Positions 33,195-45,666 of a DNA stretch of 64,000 bases are shown piece by piece (position 1 is the stretch's first letter; every line of letters starts with the position of its first letter). Position numbers and translations under genes: made by a program. This stretch comes from Valencia hispanica. Lineage: Eukaryota > Chordata > Actinopteri > Cyprinodontiformes > Valenciidae. A model generated the notes under the pieces. That model was not told the DNA's origin, did not search any database, and was given only the letters and a program-made list of their open reading frames with translations. The stretch lies in contig OY747704.1 of the NCBI GenBank assembly GCA_963556495.2, positions 35,050,001-35,114,000 on the forward strand. Reading direction: 5' to 3'.

Positions 33195-34862
33195 GCAAGG
33201 CAAGGCAATTTTATTTGCATAGCACACTTTCAACAACAAGGTAATTCAAGGTGCTTTACATGATTAGGGGATTAAATCAAAATAGCAGTAAAACACAGAC
33301 AGAGCATATAAAGTAAAAACAGCAATAAAGCAAGAAGCATAAACAAAACCTGATACATCAAAGCACTACTCAAAGGCAAATCTAAACAGATACGTTTTTA
33401 GCCGTGATTTAATGAAAGCTGCTTCTCCATGTTTGGTTCAAATTCTAGGCATGTTGAGTAGACTGGAATTAGAAAAACCTGAGTGGTCTGGTGGGTTGGT
33501 ATAGTAACATCAGATCTTCAAAATACTTTGGTGTTAAGCCATTCAATGATTTATAAACTAGTAGAAGTATTTTGAAGTCTATTCTCTGAGCTACAGGGAG
33601 CCAGTGTAAGGACTTTAGAACTGGGGTGATGTGCTCTACTTTCCTGGTTCTAGTGAGGACACGAGCAGCAGCGTTCTAGATTAGCCACAGCTGTCTGGTT
33701 GACTTTTTAGGCATACCTTTGAAGACGCTGTTGCAGTAATCAATCCAACTAAAGATAAACGCATGGATGAGTTTTTCTTCTTTTTTTTTCCCACGGTTTT
33801 TTCCCATTATTTATCACCCAGTGCTCCTACCTTAGTTCTAGTTCTGGGGTTCCGCTCTCCCTCTGCCAGCGTCGGGAGGGCCCCCCACTGAAACCCAAGC
33901 CTCCTTCATGCTTGGGGAGTGAGCAGGCCCTTCTTTTCACCTGACGGAGCAGGGCTTCTCCGGCTAGACATAGCGTGTGGAAGGATCACGTTATTCCAGC
34001 CAGATCCTCCCCAACCCTTCAGGCGCCCTGGCTGGCCGGGAGGAGGCAGTATACAGCCCCAGGACTAGTGCACGTTTTTGTGGGAGTAGCTCACATTAGC
34101 TGCTCAAGGGAACACGGGGAGAACATGCAAACTCCATACAGAAAGGCCCTTTTGCCAACCCCACCCAGGGCGTGGGTGCAAATGATGCGGGGGAACAAAC
34201 ACACCCTCAGCACCCACAGCATCCCCGGCGGTAATCGAACCCGGGACCTTCTAGCTGTGAGGTGAGCCAAGCTACCAGCTGCGCCACCGTGCCCCGCTAT
34301 GGATGAGTTTTCCGAGGTCCTGTTGCGACATCAGTCCTTCAATCCTGGAAATGTTCTTCAGGTGATAGAAGGGTGACCTTGTTATTGCCTTTATGTTACC
34401 CTGGAGGTTCAGTTCTGAGTCCATTACTAAACCTAGATTTCAGGCCTGGTCAGTAGTTTCTATCTGTATTAACTGAAACTGTGTCCTGACTCTAGATCGT
34501 TCCTCTTTAGGTCCAAAAGTAATTACTTCTGTTTTGTTTCTGTTCAGTTGGAGAAAGTTATGGCACATCTGTCTATTGATTTTTTTGATGCATGTACTTA
34601 GGGTTTGGATGGGTTCATCTGCATAGTTATGGTAGTTAATCTTATTGGTTGTTGTAATCTGGGCTAGTGGGAGCATGTAGATATTAAATAAGAGGGGCCC
34701 CAGGATGGAGCCCTGGGGCACCCAACAAGTGATTTCTGTTCGTTCTGATGAAAAGTTTCCTATTGAAACAAAGAAGTCCTGGTTCTGTAGGTAAGACTTG
34801 AACCAGCCAAGTACTGTACCAGAGAGTCCGACCCAACTCTCCAGTCGTTCAAATAATGCAAC
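33195..34862 (-). mobile_element. L2-clade LINE carrying a nested SINE
   Basis: Read on the minus strand from 34862: RT text [41 protein letters not shown], then [20 protein letters not shown]. After a frameshift come the C-terminal region and a 3' UTR, ending in GCCTTGCCTTGCATT at 33195. The copy is 5'-truncated and broken. A SINE sits in it at 33776-34298. It is the same subfamily as the copies at 43381, 51575 and 52535. Confidence 0.88.
33776..34298 (-). mobile_element. tRNA-derived SINE-like retroposon nested in L2
   Basis: Flanked by a perfect 13 bp target-site duplication ATGGATGAGTTTT (33763-33775 and 34299-34311). On the minus strand it opens GCACGGTGGCGCAGCTGGTA (pol III A box) and, about 35 bp on, GGTCCCGGGTTCGATTAC (B box), together a tRNA-like head. 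The opposite end is T-rich on the plus strand, i.e. a poly(A) tail. The body has TGGAGTTTGCATGTTCTCCC. At 523 bp it is long for a SINE, so its 3' part may be a second module. The open plus-strand frame 33975-34265 is incidental. Confidence 0.88.
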
Positions 34863-35514
34863 CAATAAACTTTGTTTACTTCTTTTTTTTAAGTTTTGTG
34901 GCCACAGTGGCCTTTATTTAAGCTGCCTTGGCATGTTTCTTTTCTATGGCATCTTTTTTTCATGTCATACCTGTTTTTTTCGTGTCTGCAAATACATTTT
35001 TTTATTTATGTATTTGTTTGAACAAAGCCACATGTATTATATATTCTGTTACGCTTTTTATCCTTTTGAAAATTTCTTAACGATCAGTTTATATGTATAT
35101 TACAAAGATCCTACATGAGGCGGACAGGACAGAGCAGCAGCTTATCCTCCGCACTACAGGGCAGGGAGATGCAATTTTATCATACAAAGAGACATTTTTG
35201 CCATTTCCCACTCCATTTCAAATTTGCCCTCAGCCAAAAAGCAAAGCAAGACCATCATGAAAATATTTTTTATTGCACACACAAAAATGTCTATTTTAAA
35301 ATTCTAAAGGAAAAAGCAAGTGTAATCATGTATGAAAAGGAAAATAAACTCTTTTTTTACATAGATCTTTAACCCTGCTGGATCCCATTAAATTTATTTA
35401 TTTTTTTTGTACTTTTTCCAACAACTATTTCTGAAATGTCGCCAAATGAGACTTCAATGTAAACAAAACACAGCAACTTGTGCCCGTTTGACATTTTTGT
35501 GCAATTGACTTATG
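34863..35514. other. AT-rich non-coding DNA, no feature seen
   Basis: Frames in this stretch are low-complexity. Confidence 0.4.
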
Positions 35515-35516
35515 CA

Positions 35517-35787
35517 TCAATCATCTATACCTGCTTATCCTTGCAAGGTCACAGGGGGGCTGGTGCCTATCTCCAGCAATCTTGTCCAGGGTGTACCCTG
35601 AATAGGTCGCCAGTCATCCCAGAGCAACACCGTCATGTTTTTGGACTGTAAGTGGAAGACGGGGTACCTGGAGAGAACCCATGCATGCACAGGAAGAGCA
35701 TGCAAACTCCATGCAGAAAGACTCTAAGCCATGACACTGGACCTTCTTGCTGCAGGACAATAGTGCTACCAACTGCGCCGCCGTGCA
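35517..35787 (-). mobile_element. tRNA-derived SINE, near complete
   Basis: Minus strand begins GCACGGCGGCGCAGTTGGTA (A box), with AAGAAGGTCCAGTGTCATGG where the B box has decayed. Then come TGGAGTTTGCATGCTCTTCC, GACTGGCGACCTATTCAGGG and a GATAAGCAGGTATAGATGAT end. Same head as the nested SINE at 33776. Confidence 0.75.
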
Positions 35788-36184
35788 TTATCTTTGAAAA
35801 TGATCTGAAAAAACATGTGTTAAGGTGAGTTAGAAAATAGTTTCCTGTTCACCAGTAAAAAGTTAAAAAGACTGTCCTATGACTGACTACAGACACCTGC
35901 TGGATTTTTTTGCTTTAACTGAGTTATAGAATAAACAACAGCATATTGTAAAGGCGTTATCAATCTCTTTCCTCCTTCTGAGGCCTCTGTATAGAGATTT
36001 AATATCTGGCACACAAGAGACCACAGCCTTTCAGTCTGAGGCTTGGGCAAAATATTCAGAAAAACAAGCCGTTATAAAATGTATGAACAGTTTCCAAAAA
36101 CAAAGTAAAATGCAGGATTAGTGGCAGTACTATCTCTATAAATCACTTTGTTTCCAACCAGCTTTCTATGGATAAAAAATAAAA
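35788..36184. other. Non-coding DNA, no feature seen
   Basis: Nothing recognised. Confidence 0.4.
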
Positions 36185-36695
36185 TAAATTACACAAAGTT
36201 AATGCTAGCTATAGGTCCGTCACTGAATTCGTCGTGGAAGGAAACTCTGGTAAACAAAAGCCCTGAGTCAGGAGTACTTTCTAAGGCGCTTGCAGGTCGG
36301 ATTACAGCTGACCCTTCTCACCCAGGATACAGACTTTTTGACCTGCTCACCTCAGGCAGGAGATTCCGGTCAATTCGGACCAGAACCTCTCAACATAAGA
36401 ACAGTTTCTTCCCCTCTGCTATAGGACTCATGAACAATAACTGTAAGACTGTTCCCACCACCCACGCTTTTTCAGTCACACGACCCTGTGTTGTGTTTTT
36501 GTGACTGTCTGATTTTGCATTGATCATAACCTGCAGTCATGTATATATTATTTTTTTTACACCATTTTATTTCAATTTTTTATTTATTGCATGCTTAGAA
36601 GTGTTCATTTTATGTTTGCACAAAGTACCGCAGCAATTTCCTAATATTGTGAACCTGTTCACACATATGGCAATACAACCTTTCTGATTCTAATT
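36185..36695 (+). mobile_element. LINE 3' end (Rex1/Babar or related), 5'-truncated
   Basis: C-terminal coding text reads ALAGRITADPSHPGYRLFDL, LTSGRRFRSIRTRTSQHKNS, FFPSAIGLMNNNCK. The 3' UTR ends CCTTTCTGATTCTAATTTT, the usual TTCTGATTCTGA-type end of a fish LINE. One open frame covers the coding part. Confidence 0.7.
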
Positions 36696-36989
36696 TTGAA
36701 GGAAAGGAGAAACAACGAGGGTACATATAAATAAATACAGAAGCAACGTGTCATGGTTCATTTCTATGGGAGAGAAATTTAAAAGCACAACTGAATCAGG
36801 ACTGATTTCTATTGGAAAGAAAAACAAACATAGAGTTAAATTACACTGTGCAGGAAAAGACACTCTTGTTAGACCGAAGTAGTCTTTAACCAAGGTGGCT
36901 TCTGCTTACTCAGGCTGAGCCACCTTAGATAGATAACTTTATACCATGTGGCACTAAATGATCAGCTGAGTCTGACTGCACTGTATAAT

Positions 36990-37150
36990 AATTTGCATGG
37001 CCATAGACTGTGTGTTATTTGTTCTGATTCTGACTGAATGATTTTGTTGATCTGAAATGTATTTAGACCAAATTAGATTCTGTATAAATGTCTATGATTT
37101 GGGCTAACAAAATGCCTTGAGATGATGTTTGTTGTGAATTGGTGATCTAT
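36990..37150 (+). mobile_element. Retroposon 3' end relic
   Basis: AATGCCTTGAGATGATGTTTGTTGTGAATTGG matches the copy at 25780-25850 but lacks the GAATT tail. Confidence 0.55.
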
Positions 37151-39284
37151 CATTTCTCTTTGATCGTTAAATTGCTAAACGTTTTCAATTAATGCTTCAT
37201 AGAGCTGATTGTGGCTATGAATTTGAACCATTCAAATGTTGCATGATTTCAACAGCATATTCAGTTATTATAAAGCTTCAAAACATTTATCCCAGAACAC
37301 CATAAGCTCCAGTACATGAGTTCTGCTGTATTTTCTTCTGTTAAGATTAATAATTTATCATGAAATCACACCCTGAAAAAAAATATTTCACCCAAATATA
37401 TTAAAAACAACTTTTTGCAACAGTAATAAACTGTCCAAACAACTTCTAACTGAAGAGAAACAGATGAGAACGTCACCATATTATTTTGCAAATGGCAAAA
37501 TAAATCCATTCCTTGTGTGTCCATTATAAGATGGATAAATTATAACTCCTTCTTTGTGCTATGTTCCTCATCCTCATCCATCATCAGGAAACAGCTCTTC
37601 TTCCTCCTTCTGCTTTTTCTCAACTTTGTCTGCTTTCTCCGGCCACCCTCATCACACATCTGAGAAAATTTTTCCCTTGTCTTTCAGTTCTTCTTTTTAA
37701 TACCTTAAATCCAATCAAATCGGGTTTCAGAGAGAAAAGCATTCCAGTTTTCCTCAGCAACTGATTTTTTAATCGAGTAGCCTGTTGGAGATGGAGCAGA
37801 GGGGGGGTTGGGTAGTTTAATTATAACTTTTCAAAGGCACTAATGCATGCTGTTGAACTTTTGTTTTGACCTTTGCAAACTGCAGCGGAGGAATGGTTCT
37901 GGGGAAAGTCTTGAACAAACCATTAATCAAAAATAAAAGATTGTGTTGCTTTAAAGGAAGCAGGGAAAAATGCATAATGATTGCCTCTAATGTAAAAAAT
38001 TGGATTAATTATTTTGCAGATTCAAGAAGACTTCATGGACAGCTTGGTGAAATAAAATGATGAATTTCTGGCATCAATAGAAAAACAAATGTGGTTACAG
38101 GGCAAGACATTTGCAAGAGTGTGATAATGCATTCTAATGGTTGAGCAGCAGTTATCAGCCAGCTGGAGCATTTCTGATCTGAACCATTAATACGACTTGA
38201 TTATGTCCCTTTAGACCCCCAAGATTTGTTATCCACATGTGTGAATGGGCATAAATTAACTACTGATTTTCATTGTTTGAATTCACTTGCTTAAGCAAGT
38301 TGCAATTATTTATTTTTATTTACCCTTACATGTTTGTGTTTGTGTATGAGTGAATGTAGATGAACAGAGACTAAACTGAGAAAAAGAACAGAATCAAGGT
38401 TATTTAGGTTATTTGATTAGATTAACACTCCTTTTCAAAACTAATTTAATGTATACAGTAAACATCACAAAACTATACAGAAAATACCTTAGTCAACTTA
38501 AACATATTGAACTGACAAGAACACAACAATCCTAGAGAACGTGTTTGTAAAGCAAAATACTTTATTCTGAGCAGATTTCACTTGACTTATCCTGACAAGG
38601 AAAAATTATTTGCGATCATATTTGTCACTTAACAACTGTGCAACTCCATCAATAAGAGCTTCAGGCGAAATTGCCATGCTCTGTGATTCTTTGCATTCTG
38701 TTTATCACTTTGGTTTTTTTGTTTGTATCCTTTTGGGTTGTTGTTTTCCGGGTTAATTTTGGTTTCTCACCCACAGCCTTCTGCACATCATTTACTCTTT
38801 GTTTAAGATTCTTTGTTCTTTTTTGTTTTCTGTTCTTTTTGTGTTGGTTTATATTGGTGTTAGTCTTTAGATTTTGGTTTAGTTAGGTCTGTTTTTGCCC
38901 TTTTTGACTCAAAGTGTATAAACTTTTCTGTTCATTAATCACCTTCTCTCAACATTTCAGTTTATTTGCTTAATCAGCTGCATTGTATTCAGTTAACTAG
39001 AAAAGCACTCAGATACCACAGACCTCTGCCAAGTCAACTCACCCACCCATCCCCATGTTGTTATCTTAATTCTAACTTTTGGTACTTTTCTAATAAATTG
39101 TCTGTTAATGAGACACATGGCTGTGTTCGTGCCGTCGCTGTGCTCTTCCAGCAGAGAGGGGAGATTCGTGCATGCGTGATTAATTTGCTGTGCACATGCT
39201 CCAGCCGCTTATGTACTCTGACATGGGAGAGGAGTGGAGGTTAGCACTGCTGGTTGGTGGGTGGATACGTGCTTCATGTCGGAT
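37151..39284. other. Non-coding DNA, no gene
   Basis: 37850-38300 has ordinary complexity and could hold a conserved element. 38660-38920 is T-rich and similar in style to LTR/LINE non-coding sequence, but I could not assign it. Confidence 0.35.
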
Positions 39285-39455
39285 CAACCCCAAAATTTTA
39301 TCAGTTGTTTCTGGGCCAATTGCAGACATTTCCTGAAAATGTAATCAAAATCCGACCATAACTTTTTGAGTTATGCTGCTAACAGACAAACAAACTAACA
39401 AACAAACAGAAAGACTGACGGGCATGAAAACATTACCTCCAGGCGGAGGTAATTA
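39285..39455 (+). mobile_element. Retroposon 3' fragment (RTE-like end)
   Basis: CCGACCATAACTTTTTGAGT, an ACAAACAAACTAACAAACAA tract and CCTCCAGGCGGAGGTAATTA match the 3' end of a frequent fish retroposon. Family name uncertain. Confidence 0.5.
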
Positions 39456-39529
39456 GTTAAAACAAATACAGCATTCCTTATAAAAGAAGAAGAACCTCAT
39501 AAAAGCTATGAATTCTGGAGTTGGAAGTG

Positions 39530-39905
39530 AGATGGTATGTTGTTGCAGCAGGACAACCTGACCAACTCACCATCACTGAATCCTCCGTCCATCAGACAGA
39601 GAAGAAAATGTGAGACCATCTGTAAAATTTAAAAGAAAATAAATAAATAGCTGAAGACATACCTGTAAGTCTACGAAAAACCTGCTGAAGATTAGGAAAT
39701 GTAAAGTCCTGGGCTGAGTCAAAGTCCAAATCATGATCTCAATGAGATGCTATGGAGTGACTTGAAACAGGCTGTACATACAGTACAACAAAACATCAAC
39801 TATCTCAGAGCTTAAAGTGAGGAGTGGGATCAACTTTCCTCAGATAAATGTCAGAGATTAGTAGATAGCTGCAAGATGCAATTCACTGAAGTTATTTCAG
39901 CTAAA
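39530..39905 (+). mobile_element. Tc1-like transposon 3' relic
   Basis: GCAGCAGGACAACCTGACCA, TGACTTGAAACAGGCTGTAC and CAGATAAATGTCAGAGATTA follow the C-terminal third of a Tc1-type transposase (QDNDP and RGLWGDLK-like area). Decayed. Confidence 0.6.
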
Positions 39906-40578
39906 GAGGCTACTTATAAGTGGGTGGAGTGTCTTCAGACAGGGCAATTTAGCTGGGGGGGCATGGCTTATTTTTGTGGGCCCAGTTTTAATTCAACCCC
40001 TTTGTACTTTTCGCTGCTGCGCTGGATTCTGCTGGGAACTATTTTGATATTGTTTGCTAGCTGCTACCAGACGCCAGTAGCTCTCTTCTGCTTTGAAGGG
40101 AGGCCCGCCTGGCCTCACAGTGCTTCCAAATATAGGTTGCCTTGGCACCAGAAAGTTTGACATGTTCATGGAAAAATAAAAGCATTCTGAACCCCGACCC
40201 ACAAGAGGTAAAGAACCTTCTAAGCTCCTGGTCCAAATTTCAACACCATCCTATCCCTGCTTGTAATTAAAATGATGCATGCCAATCAATGATACAACCA
40301 TAACTGTAGATACAGTACACGCTTTTGTCAAACCACTCAGAGAGCAAATAAATGGCAACTTACCGTTTGATGCCACATTTCAAAACCCAGAACAAAGCCA
40401 TCTAGAACAAAAACGGTATTTTTAAATTCACAACAGTCCAGTAACGTCCTCCTTTAAAATAGTTAGTCCACAACAAGTCCTATGTCCAAAATCCAACATC
40501 ATCTGCCGCTCAAAACCTTGATAATTCCCTTCCTTGTTTGTATTCCTCACAAAGTTTCATCAGAACTATAGTTAGCAT

Positions 40579-41385
40579 CAGTGGTGGCTGGCCAATAGAG
40601 GGCGATAGGGCGATAGGGTGTTTAAATTCGTAACAAAGTATCATTTATAAAAATATATATCATTTTTGGGGAAAAAGCTCTCGCTGACAGAAAAGTCGCC
40701 CCAAGCAGTGCAGCAGCCAGCCAATCACTGACAAGAAATTCGCACATAGCAACAGGAATTTATCCAATCAGCGTCGTTGATTCGGCCGCATGAAGGGCGA
40801 TAGAGAAATCGCCCCAAGGCTGGTGTGAGGGTGGGCAAGATATCTGGTGGTGACATTGGCAGTGTGATTTATCTGCCACAAGGGGGCGCTGCTGTAAGCT
40901 TTGTGTGTAAAATGTTTGTGTAAACCTAATAAGTTATTTGTTTCCAGTTTAGGACTAAACTTGTTTGTGCAATATTGTATTTATGTTTAGAATAAGAATG
41001 CCTCAAGTTGTTAAAATTGGCATTAGAATAATCAGTATTTCACATAGTACTGGTATCCAGCCGTTTATGTTCAATTGTTTTGGGATGATTATTGAAAATG
41101 ACTTGATAAGCAATATGCACAGCTCCACTACTTCCTGAACTAAGTACAGCCCTTTTATTTCCTGTCTGTATTGAACAAACTGATCAATCCAGGTGTGTCT
41201 GACCTCAGTAGTCACAACAACAATGGTCAGACACACCTGGATTAATCAGTTTATCCAATGATGTAAGACAGGAAATAAAAGAGCTATATTTAGTACACAA
41301 AGCTCAAAAAGAACAAGTTTGAGTTTAAAAAAGTTTTTTTTTTAGACACAGCCCCACCAAGAACATTTTTCACCAGCCGCCACTG
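40579..41385. mobile_element. Non-autonomous hAT-type element with internal hairpin
   Basis: The 8 bp target-site duplication GTTAGCAT is perfect (40571-40578 and 41386-41393). Inverted ends are CAGTGGTGGCTGG at the left and CCAGCCGCCACTG at the right. At 807 bp it has no transposase frame. An internal inverted repeat at 41139-41296 pairs arms of about 65 bp (both include CCAGGTGTGTCTGACC or its complement) around a loop of about 20 bp. Confidence 0.87.
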
Positions 41386-41393
41386 GTTAGCAT

Positions 41394-43380
41394 GCACATT
41401 AGCCTAACCACAACACAGCACACTTCTTCTTCTTCTTTGTGTTTATAAACAGCCTGCCAACAGCAAATTGGTGCATTACGACCACCGACTGGTATGGAGT
41501 GTGGACCAGAGTCAATACATTGAATGGTTCTAAGTAAAGGCATTGTAATCGGTCTTGGGCGGGCCAATAACTGAATGGGCGGGGCCGGCCCGCCCAGGCC
41601 AACCCATGGCGCCGGGTCTAGTGTCCTCACTTTTTCCCTCTGCAAGAAAAAACATTTTTGTTACTATATTTATTAATGAGTGAAAGAAGGTCATTACTCA
41701 TTGCTCACATGTGTAATTAAAAAATTTATTTTGCAGATATAATAGAAAAAAATTTATAATTTCTTTTCACATGACTGTAGGTGAAAGTAAATCAACTGTA
41801 TATACGTTTAGACACATTTAATAACAATTACTAAATACAGTATTGTATCCTTGTGGAAAAGATTTGAAAAACAAAAAATTAAAACATGTATATATAAAAA
41901 TGTTCTCATTTCGTCAGTATAATATCAAGTACATTTTGCAGTAAAAAAAACCTGTAGCAACTCTGCCTAATGTGAGTTGTAGAAGGGCAGAATGTTGGAA
42001 AAATATTTATTCCTTTAACTTTTAACATTTCCAGAAAAAATCTTTTAAGTTTGAACTATTCCAGGGTTACATCTCTTAGATCATTCATTTGTCAATAGTA
42101 ATCCTTTGAAGTTCATGTGTATCTGCGTGTGTGTGGGGGTGTGGGTGCATTGGATTTAAAACTTCATTAATAATTGAAATGTAAATAAAACATACCAAAT
42201 CCTCACATAACCTTTTTCCTGCACAGAAGCTCAGTGTCAAGCTCTGAATAATTTTCCTTTTCATCTCACGTTGTCCTCTTTTCTTCTAATAGATCTCATT
42301 TCCCCTTATTTCCAACCCCCCCCCCCATGTGGTTTCCTGGTGTTAACCTTTCATTTCATTTCCTGTATCTTGTATTGAGGTAATCTTCTCTGCTTATAAA
42401 CGCACACATAAATTAAAATCTTAATGGCATATATGACTGCAAAGTATTCATTTGACCTAATGAGCAATGCCAAATAGCCAATCAACATCTGCAGTCTTCT
42501 TCCACAATAAATATTGGGAGGATTCCTCTGACTGTGTTTACAAATCCACTTGTCCCTCAGAGTGTTCCTATGATTAAAGAGCATTGCTGACCAGATCAGA
42601 ACAGTAGCTTGATGCACCATCTATCTTTCGTCTGTTCACTGTGGTCTTTTTCAGCTCTATATTGTCTTAATATGAACTAAAGCTACAGAACCGGGCTTCA
42701 GGATGTTCAAGAGGTGTAAGGGCAAAGCAAATGCACTCTGCACAGCTTGTCAAATTACCGTCCTAATGGCCAGCTTGACAGGCTGCCTCTGTTCTGAAGA
42801 AAGAAAGGACAAGTGGAGGCGAATGAATAATTCTCTCTCCTGTCATAGCAAAATCATCCATTCATGTCTTTATATGGTACATCTGTTTCTTTTCTTTTAA
42901 GCCCTGAATCTCAAGTGCATCATGCTCGTATTGAAATGGTTGTAATGACTTGGTGGTACGGGAGCAGAATGTGGGGAGAGGGGGCAGCTGCATTGTTGGC
43001 TTGTCAATCGTTTGTCTTCACACTTTCAAAGCCACTTTGTTAATGGGACTTCCTATTAAGTCTAGTTAGCCATCATTCACTTGAGTCATCCATAAGAGGT
43101 TGAATACTGGATTAATGGTTTTGCCAAAACTAAAATTGGACATCTTCAAAAAATAATTGTGATCTTTTCAAGTGATTTTTGTTACATTTACTGTAAAGAA
43201 AATTGCATAAATTAATGTGATTACCCTTTTCTCATCAAATGTTATTTGTTTCATTATTGTTTAGGTGATGTTTAAGTCAAAAATGTATTTTAAGATCAAA
43301 GCAAAATGGTAAAGTAAAATTTCTGCCATTAATGTGGAGGTGCAGATGTACTGCTACCAATGCACATCTTTGCAACCGGA
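41394..43380. other. Non-coding DNA, no gene
   Basis: 41410-41640 is GC-richer and may be repeat-derived. A C10 run is at 42317-42326. 42420-42660 and 42960-43090 have ordinary complexity. Nothing assigned. Confidence 0.35.
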
Positions 43381-43790
43381 GACAAGGCAGGGCAATTTTA
43401 TTTGTATAGCACACTTTCAACAAGGTAATTCAAGGTGCTTTACATGATTAAGGGGTAAAATAAAAATGCAGTAAAACACAGACAAAGCATATAAAGTAAA
43501 AAAAGCAATACAGCAAGAAACACACACAAAACATAAACATGAAAACATTACTCAAAGGCAGCTCTAAACAGATAAATTTTGGTTGTGATTTAAAAGAACT
43601 CAGTGTTTCAGCAGCTTTGCAGTTCTCTGTAAGTTTGTTCCAGATTAGAGGAGCATAGAAACTGAAAACTGCTTTTCTGAAGAAATGTATCTTTTGTGTT
43701 TGTCTGTTTATTCCTCAGCCTCACTTGTATGTCTAATTATTTCATGTTTAAGGCCATGCAATAATCAAATTAAGAACAATAGTTCATAGG
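43381..43790 (-). mobile_element. L2-clade LINE 3' end, same subfamily as 33195
   Basis: Minus strand; terminates at AAGGCAGGGCAATTTTATTT. Near word-for-word with 33195-33460 (AAGGTGCTTTACATGATTA, ACACAGACAAAGCATATAAA). 5'-truncated. Confidence 0.85.
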
Positions 43791-44040
43791 CAGTGTTATC
43801 TGCATTTTGAGTTTTCTGAAGCGGATTTAGCAGTTTCTCTAGATCACATGTGAACAGTAAATAACACTGATTATGCGCCGACTGACATGCTCAGTCTTCT
43901 CAATTTAAGGCTATTTAACTCATGTTTTACAGTTAAAAAAAACTTGAACACTGCTGGGTTAGAACAGTTTGAGTTCACCTATTCTTTGAACAAAGGTTGT
44001 TTAGATTGTTTTTTGTTTGTTTGTTTTTGGACAGAAGTAA

Positions 44041-45270
44041 ATGAAACGGTTTGTGCCTCATACAAACCATTTTCATGGTTTATGTAAAGTGTGCCTGTTG
44101 GCACCCCTGAGTAAGCAAACAAGAACGTATCAGGACCCACTGCAGTTTGCTTATCGCTGTGGAGTTGGAGTTGAAGATGCCATCATCCACCTGCTTCAAC
44201 CAACCCACTGTCATCTGGATAAAGCAGGCAGCACTGTGAAGATCATGTTATTTGATTTCTCCAGTGCATTTAACACAATTCAGCCTGATTTGCTTTGTCA
44301 GAAACTCTTGAAGACACAGGTGGAGCCCTCAACAATAGCCTGGATCAATGACTACCTGACCAACAGACCACAATTTGTGAGACTGAAGAATTGTGTGTCA
44401 AACCAGGTGGTCAGCAGCACAGGAGCACCACAACGGACCGTACTCTCACCATTCCTTTTCACTCTGTACACCTTAGACTTCCAGTACAAATCAGAGACCT
44501 GTCATCTGCAGAAATACTCAGATGACTCTGCAATTGTCGGGTGTATCAGAGATGGACAAGAAGCTGAATACAGAGAGCTGGTGGACCGCTTTGTGACATG
44601 GTGTGGAAACAATCGTCTCACCTTGAATGTGAACAAAACAAAGGAGATGATTGTAGATTTCAGAAGAAACAGGGATAAATCAAACACTGTTTCCATCATG
44701 GGAGAAGAAGTGGAGTTGGTTGAGGAGTATAAATACCTCGGAGTTCACCTGGACAGCAGACTGGACTGGAGACTGAATATTGAAGCCGTCTATAAGAACG
44801 GACAGAGCAGACTGTACTTCTTGAGGAAGCTTAGGTCCTTCAAGGTTTACAGCAAGATGCTACAAGTCTGTTGTGGAGAGTGTAATCTCTTCAGCCGTCA
44901 TCTGTTGGGGTGGCAGCATAAGAACCAGGGATTTAAAAATGCTAAACAACCTGATAAAGAAGGCTGGTTCTGTTCTTGGGACAACTGTGGAAAATCTGGA
45001 GATGATAATGCAAAGAAGGATTCTTCATAAAATCAAAAAAATTATGGACAACCCTGAGCATCCTCTTCATGAGACTGTCATACAACAACAGAGCGTCTTC
45101 AGTCGGAGGCTTCTTCAGTTTTGCTGCAATACAGACCGCTACAGGAAATCCTTCCTGCCCACAGCCATCATCATCTACAACAACTCCTTAAAGAATTAAT
45201 TATATGAGCTATACCAACACTTAATTTCCCTCTGGGATCAATAAAGTATTTTTGAATTTGAATTGAATTA
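44041..45270 (+). mobile_element. Rex1/Babar-like LINE, C-terminal two-thirds of ORF2 with one frameshift
   Basis: A 329-codon open frame (44041-45030) reads as a non-LTR reverse transcriptase. It has LQFAYRCGVGVEDA, FDFSSAFNTIQPDLL, STGAPQRTVLSPFLFTLYT, the catalytic box as YSDDSA and YKYLGVHLDSRLDW. Near 44873 it shifts frame, and the proper end follows in another frame (VICWGGSIRTRDLKMLNNLI, MDNPEHPLHETVI). The 3' end is AATAAAGTATTTTTGAATTT and then GAATT repeats. It lacks the endonuclease domain and 5' part. It is the best-preserved mobile-element frame in the window. Confidence 0.88.
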
Positions 45271-45666
45271 ATTGTTTCTGGTCAGGTTTTGAAACCGACC
45301 CACTCTCCCTTGCTGTATACCAGGTATAACTGAGGAAGGTACTGCAGATCCTCATTAAAAACATTTATTTTTCCATTGAGATTCAGCAGCACAGGCTGTA
45401 ACATCTCATAAAAATGATTTCCTTAGCTCAACAGGACAACAAACAATTTTGATAAAAGAATTATACAATTTTAGTGGAGTTTCAGTGTATTCGTTTTTCT
45501 ATTCACTATTTTTGAGATTGTGTTTTTTTTTTCATGATTAAAACTGAGAAAGAATCACTCATTAAGGAGCTGTTCTCATTTAAGGACTAAAGGAATTTTT
45601 TTTTTAAACTGATGCAACATGAATTAAGAAATTACAAAGAATCTAGCTGCAGTTATATTTTGTTTT
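45271..45666. other. Non-coding DNA, no feature seen
   Basis: Nothing recognised. Confidence 0.4.

Noticed and set aside
33975..34265. 96-codon plus-strand frame
   Set aside because: Lies wholly within the nested SINE, antisense to its pol III promoter head.
34259..34298. Possible tRNA gene on the minus strand
   Set aside because: A and B boxes are present, but the sequence does not form an acceptor stem and continues as a SINE flanked by a target-site duplication.
38671..38886. Phe/Leu/Val-rich 71-codon frame resembling a membrane protein
   Set aside because: The hydrophobicity comes from a T-rich tract; no signal, no splice sites and no homology recognised.
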